The position numbers and the translations under genes were made by a program. A DNA stretch of 64,000 bases. Source: Streptomyces sp. NK08204. Its GTDB lineage: Bacteria > Actinomycetota > Actinomycetes > Streptomycetales > Streptomycetaceae. The stretch is from NCBI RefSeq assembly GCF_020400585.1, contig NZ_JAINVF010000018.1, positions 62,001 through 126,000 on the forward strand, in the 5' to 3' direction. This document shows, one piece after another, positions 61,245 to 64,000 of this stretch. Below the pieces are notes generated by a model. The model saw only the letters and a list, made by a program, of their open reading frames with translations. It did no database searches and was not told where the DNA came from. Numbering within the stretch: position 1 is the stretch's first letter; each line of letters begins with the position of its first letter.

Positions 61245-62165
61245 TCACGCGGCGCCCAGTGGCGGCGCCGGCCTGCCGCCCGCGTCGAGGTAGGCCTGTG
61301 GGGGCTTCAGCCGCTGGCCGGGATAGCCGCCCTTCTCGTACTTGAGGAGCTTCTTCGCCTTCTCCGGGTCCGTCTCCCCCTCGCCGTAGGCCGGACAGAG
61401 CGGTGCGATGGGGCAGGCGCCGCAGGCGGGCTTGCGGGCGTGGCAGATGCGGCGGCCGTGCCAGATGACGTGGTGCGACAGGTCGGTCCAGTCGCGCTTG
61501 GGGAACAGCGCGCCGACGGCCGCCTCGATCTTGTCCGGGTCCGTCTCGTCGGTCCACTTCCAGCGCCGTACCAGCCGCTGGAAGTGCGTGTCGACGGTGA
61601 TCCCGGGCCGCCCGAAGGCGTTGCCGAGCACGACGAAGGCGGTCTTGCGGCCGACGCCGGGCAGCTTGACGAGGTCTTCCAGCCTGCCGGGGACCTCACC
61701 GCCGAACTCCTCGGTGAGCGCCTTGGAGAGCCCTGTCACGGCCCTGGTCTTGGCCCGGAAGAACCCGCACGGCCGGAGGATCTCCTCGACCTCCTCCGGG
61801 TTGGCCGCGGCCAGGTCCTCGGGGGTGGGGTACTTCGCGAAGAGCGCGGGGGTCGTCTGGTTGACGCGCAGGTCGGTGGTCTGGGCCGACAGCACGGTGG
61901 CGATCAGCAGCTGGAAGGGGTTCTCGAAGTCCAGTTCGGGGTGGGCGTAGGGATACACCTCGGCGAGCTCGCGGTTGATCCGGCGGGCCCGACGGACCAG
62001 GGCGGTGCGGGTCTCGTTGGCAAGCGGCTCGGCACGCGGTACCTTTTGTTCTGATTTGCGGCTTTTATTACTGCTGGTGGAGCCTTGTTCGCCCACAGCG
62101 GAATCGCGACGTACGGCCACCCGTCCAGCTCCCTTGGCCTGTGTTCTCACCGGCGATTTGGACAC
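61245..62165 (-). CDS. nth: Endonuclease III
   Basis: A 306-aa DNA glycosylase/AP lyase for oxidised pyrimidines. The helix-hairpin-helix with the catalytic lysine is VKLPGVGRKTAFVVLG, the catalytic Asp is in TVDTHFQRLVRRW and the [4Fe-4S] ligands are C-x6-C-x2-C-x5-C in CHARKPACGACPIAPLC. The first 40 residues are a basic, Ser/Lys-rich extension with AT-rich codons. GTG 62165 follows TAGGCT by six bases without a ribosome-binding site; GTG 62096 is also possible. Divergent from crp. Confidence 0.93.
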   Translation of the reverse strand: MSKSPVRTQAKGAGRVAVRRDSAVGEQGSTSSNKSRKSEQKVPRAEPLANETRTALVRRARRINRELAEVYPYAHPELDFENPFQLLIATVLSAQTTDLRVNQTTPALFAKYPTPEDLAAANPEEVEEILRPCGFFRAKTRAVTGLSKALTEEFGGEVPGRLEDLVKLPGVGRKTAFVVLGNAFGRPGITVDTHFQRLVRRWKWTDETDPDKIEAAVGALFPKRDWTDLSHHVIWHGRRICHARKPACGACPIAPLCPAYGEGETDPEKAKKLLKYEKGGYPGQRLKPPQAYLDAGGRPAPPLGAA

Positions 62166-62267
62166 CCGGCCAGCCTAGAGCCCGGCACCGACATCCGCCC
62201 CGGACCCGGAATATCAGCCCCCGATCGGACCCCTGCCGCTTACCGCGGGACACCTGTACGGCATCCT

Positions 62268-62281
62268 TGTGACAGATCACA
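62268..62281. promoter_or_regulatory. Crp-type site GTG-N6-CAC before crp
   Basis: TGTGA-CAGA-TCACA contains GTG-ACAGAT-CAC, the GTG-N6-CAC form described for Streptomyces Crp. It lies about 95-105 bases upstream of the crp start and some 100 bases upstream of nth, so it could regulate both. A CCCC-TGGTACCA-AGGGG-type hairpin follows at 62317-62333 in the leader. Confidence 0.6.
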
Positions 62282-62373
62282 CTGTTTGGACCGTCCGGCA
62301 AAATGGGGAACACGGTCCCCTGGTACCAAGGGGAAAGCAAGATCCCCTGAGCAGGTCGACAAGGAGAGAACTC

Positions 62374-63048
62374 GTGGACGACGTTCTGCGGCGCAACCCG
62401 CTCTTCGCGGCTCTCGACGACGAGCAGGCCGCGGAGCTTCGCGCCTCCATGAGTGAGGTGACCCTCGCACGCGGCGACTCCCTCTTCCACGAGGGCGACC
62501 CGGGCGACCGGCTCTACGTGGTGACCGAGGGCAAGGTCAAGCTGCACCGCACCTCCCCCGACGGCCGCGAGAACATGCTCGCCGTCGTCGGCCCCGGCGA
62601 GCTGATCGGCGAGCTGTCGCTGTTCGACCCGGGCCCGCGTACGGCCACCGCGACCGCGCTGACCGAGGTCAAGCTGCTCGGTCTCGGCCACGGCGACCTC
62701 CAGCCCTGGCTGAACGCCCGCCCCGAGGTCGCCGGCGCCCTGCTGCGCGCGGTCGCCCGCCGGCTGCGCAAGACCAACGACGCCATGTCCGACCTGGTCT
62801 TCTCCGACGTCCCCGGCCGTGTGGCGCGCGCCCTGCTGGACCTGTCCCGCCGCTTCGGCGTGCAGTCCGAAGAGGGCATCCACGTCGTTCATGACCTCAC
62901 TCAGGAGGAGCTGGCCCAGCTGGTGGGCGCCTCCCGCGAGACCGTGAACAAGGCCCTGGCCGACTTCGCCCAGCGCGGATGGCTGCGCCTGGAGGCGCGG
63001 GCGGTCATCCTGCTGGACGTGGAGCGTCTGGCCAAGCGGTCGCGCTGA
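62374..63048 (+). CDS. crp: Crp/Fnr family cAMP-receptor protein
   Basis: A 224-aa Crp-type regulator. The cyclic-nucleotide pocket is GELIGELSLFDPGPRTATATA (in parts: GELSLFDPGPRTATA, about residue 75) and the helix-turn-helix LTQEELAQLVGASRETVNKALADF at about residues 170-195. In Streptomyces Crp controls germination, development and antibiotic production. GTG 62374 is chosen because AAGGAGAG lies six to eight bases before it and the protein then has the known 224 residues. A hairpin follows the gene. Confidence 0.95.
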   Translation: MDDVLRRNPLFAALDDEQAAELRASMSEVTLARGDSLFHEGDPGDRLYVVTEGKVKLHRTSPDGRENMLAVVGPGELIGELSLFDPGPRTATATALTEVKLLGLGHGDLQPWLNARPEVAGALLRAVARRLRKTNDAMSDLVFSDVPGRVARALLDLSRRFGVQSEEGIHVVHDLTQEELAQLVGASRETVNKALADFAQRGWLRLEARAVILLDVERLAKRSR

Positions 63049-63083
63049 CGCCTGCCCGGGCCGACGGCCTGGGCTGAAAAGGT

Positions 63084-63115
63084 GCCGGGGCCGCCGGAAA
63101 ACGGGCTGCCCCGGC
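63084..63115 (+). terminator. crp terminator
   Basis: An eight-base stem (GCCGGGGC / GCCCCGGC) with a 16-base loop, 36 bases after the crp stop codon. Confidence 0.5.
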
Positions 63116-63140
63116 GGGCTCGGACAGGCACAGTGGGCGC

Positions 63141-63965
63141 ATGTCCCGACCCCCTGTTCCGCACGGCCTCGACGACCAGGGCTGCATCGAGCGTGAAGGC
63201 TCCCTCGCGCACGTGCCGCCTGTTTTCGCTCCGGTCGTGACGGCGGCGCGCGGCCGGTTGCTGGACGCCTTCGGGCCGCGACTGCACAGCGCGTACCTCT
63301 ACGGGTCCGTTCCGCGCGGCACCGCGCGCGTGGGCCGCAGCGACCTGGATCTGCTGGTGGCCCTGCGGGAGGAGCCGGGCGAGGCTGACCGGGAGGCCGT
63401 CCGTGCCCTCGGCGGGGCGCTGGACAAGGAGTTCGCGCAGATCGACGGCGTCGGCACGCTGCTGTACAGCTGCGACCGCCTGCTGAGCGAGCTGGAGCGG
63501 TACGACCTCGGCTGGTTCCTCGCCTGCCTGTGCACCCCGCTGCTCGGGGACGACCTCGCCGCGCACCTGCCCCGCTACCGCCCCGACTCGCTGCTCGCCC
63601 GCGAGACCAACGGCGACCTCGCCCGGTGGCTGCCGCGCTGGCGGGAGCGGATCGCGGCGGCCGAGGACACCGAGGAGGCGCGGCGACCGCTGGTGCGCTT
63701 CATGTCCCGCCACCTCGTGCGCACCGGGTTCACCCTCGTCATGCCCCGCTGGAAGGGCTGGACGAGCGATCTGCACGAGATGGCCGAGGTCTTCGCCGCG
63801 TACTACCCCGAGCGGGCCGGTCAGCTGCGTACGGCCGCGGAGTACGGCTATGAGCCCGTCGGCGACCTGGACATCCTGCGGTCGTACGTCGACGACCTGG
63901 GCCCCTGGCTCGCGACGGAGTACGCGCGCGTGCACGGCGTGAAGGCCCCGCGCCCGGGGGACTGA
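63141..63965 (+). CDS. Nucleotidyltransferase domain protein, ANT-like
   Basis: A 274-aa protein with a polymerase-beta-type nucleotidyltransferase fold at residues 25-110: AYLYGSVPRGTARVGRSDLDLLVAL has the GS and DxD (SDLDL) metal ligands. A helical C-terminal part with TLVMPRWKGWTSDLHEMAEVF follows, as in aminoglycoside adenylyltransferase-like proteins. It may modify a small molecule, RNA or protein; resistance is not shown. The ATG has no clear ribosome-binding site. The window ends 35 bases after the stop. Confidence 0.8.
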   Translation: MSRPPVPHGLDDQGCIEREGSLAHVPPVFAPVVTAARGRLLDAFGPRLHSAYLYGSVPRGTARVGRSDLDLLVALREEPGEADREAVRALGGALDKEFAQIDGVGTLLYSCDRLLSELERYDLGWFLACLCTPLLGDDLAAHLPRYRPDSLLARETNGDLARWLPRWRERIAAAEDTEEARRPLVRFMSRHLVRTGFTLVMPRWKGWTSDLHEMAEVFAAYYPERAGQLRTAAEYGYEPVGDLDILRSYVDDLGPWLATEYARVHGVKAPRPGD

Positions 63966-64000
63966 CCGGCCCGGACGCATGCGTACCGCCCCGCCGCACG

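Overview
The window is 64 kb of high-GC actinobacterial chromosome that fits Streptomyces: strong third-position GC bias, frequent GTG starts, bldG, an AfsR/SARP-type regulator, a DUF5753/DUF397/RsbW-like regulatory trio and a Crp of the Streptomyces type. No rRNA, CRISPR array, intact prophage or complete insertion sequence is visible. All names come from motifs read in the translated sequence; no database search was run.

Layout. 1-8.4 kb: ThrE-type exporter, DedA protein, YbjQ protein, MerR/TipAS regulator, glutamate decarboxylase, PadR and DinB genes, aldehyde dehydrogenase. 8.4-10.7 kb: an XRE/DUF5753 regulator, an RsbW-like ATPase and a DUF397 protein; the last two share a nearly identical 29-bp element upstream. 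10.9-22 kb: two lipoproteins, a DUF2786 protein, an S41 peptidase divergent from an ArsR-type regulator with an inverted-repeat operator between them, a LysE exporter, an HTH/Clp_N protein behind a doubly palindromic leaderless promoter, a family-A DNA polymerase and a 1,277-aa AfsR-like regulator. 22.1-23.9 kb: no intact protein gene; tRNA-Thr(CGU) flanked by an integrase remnant, a frameshifted gene and a degenerate second copy of the tRNA 3' end plus terminator, which looks like a nearly erased integrative element.

24-64 kb is a core block: secreted hydrolase, holB, a membrane-domain/thymidylate kinase fusion, topA, a methyltransferase, hppA, apgA-bldG, a DUF1998 helicase, a complete Tad/Flp-like operon (ssd, tadA, tadB, tadC, pilin, TadE, TadE-like), a HAD-IB phosphatase, a degenerate Fic protein divergent from a CooC/ParA-like ATPase, a deacetylase-like lipoprotein, acsA, nhaA, a holin-X protein, an epoxide hydrolase-like gene, NUDIX and MarP-type protease genes, nth, crp and a nucleotidyltransferase. 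The order topA - helicase - tad genes - HAD - acs - epoxide hydrolase - MarP - NUDIX - nth - crp matches, from my memory of that genome, Mycobacterium tuberculosis Rv3646c to Rv3676, so this half is probably vertically inherited.

The most interesting signals are regulatory: the twin 29-bp elements in the ATPase/DUF397 locus, the double palindrome over the HTH/Clp_N promoter, the ArsR/S41 operator, a GTG-N6-CAC site ahead of crp, and the decayed element at tRNA-Thr.
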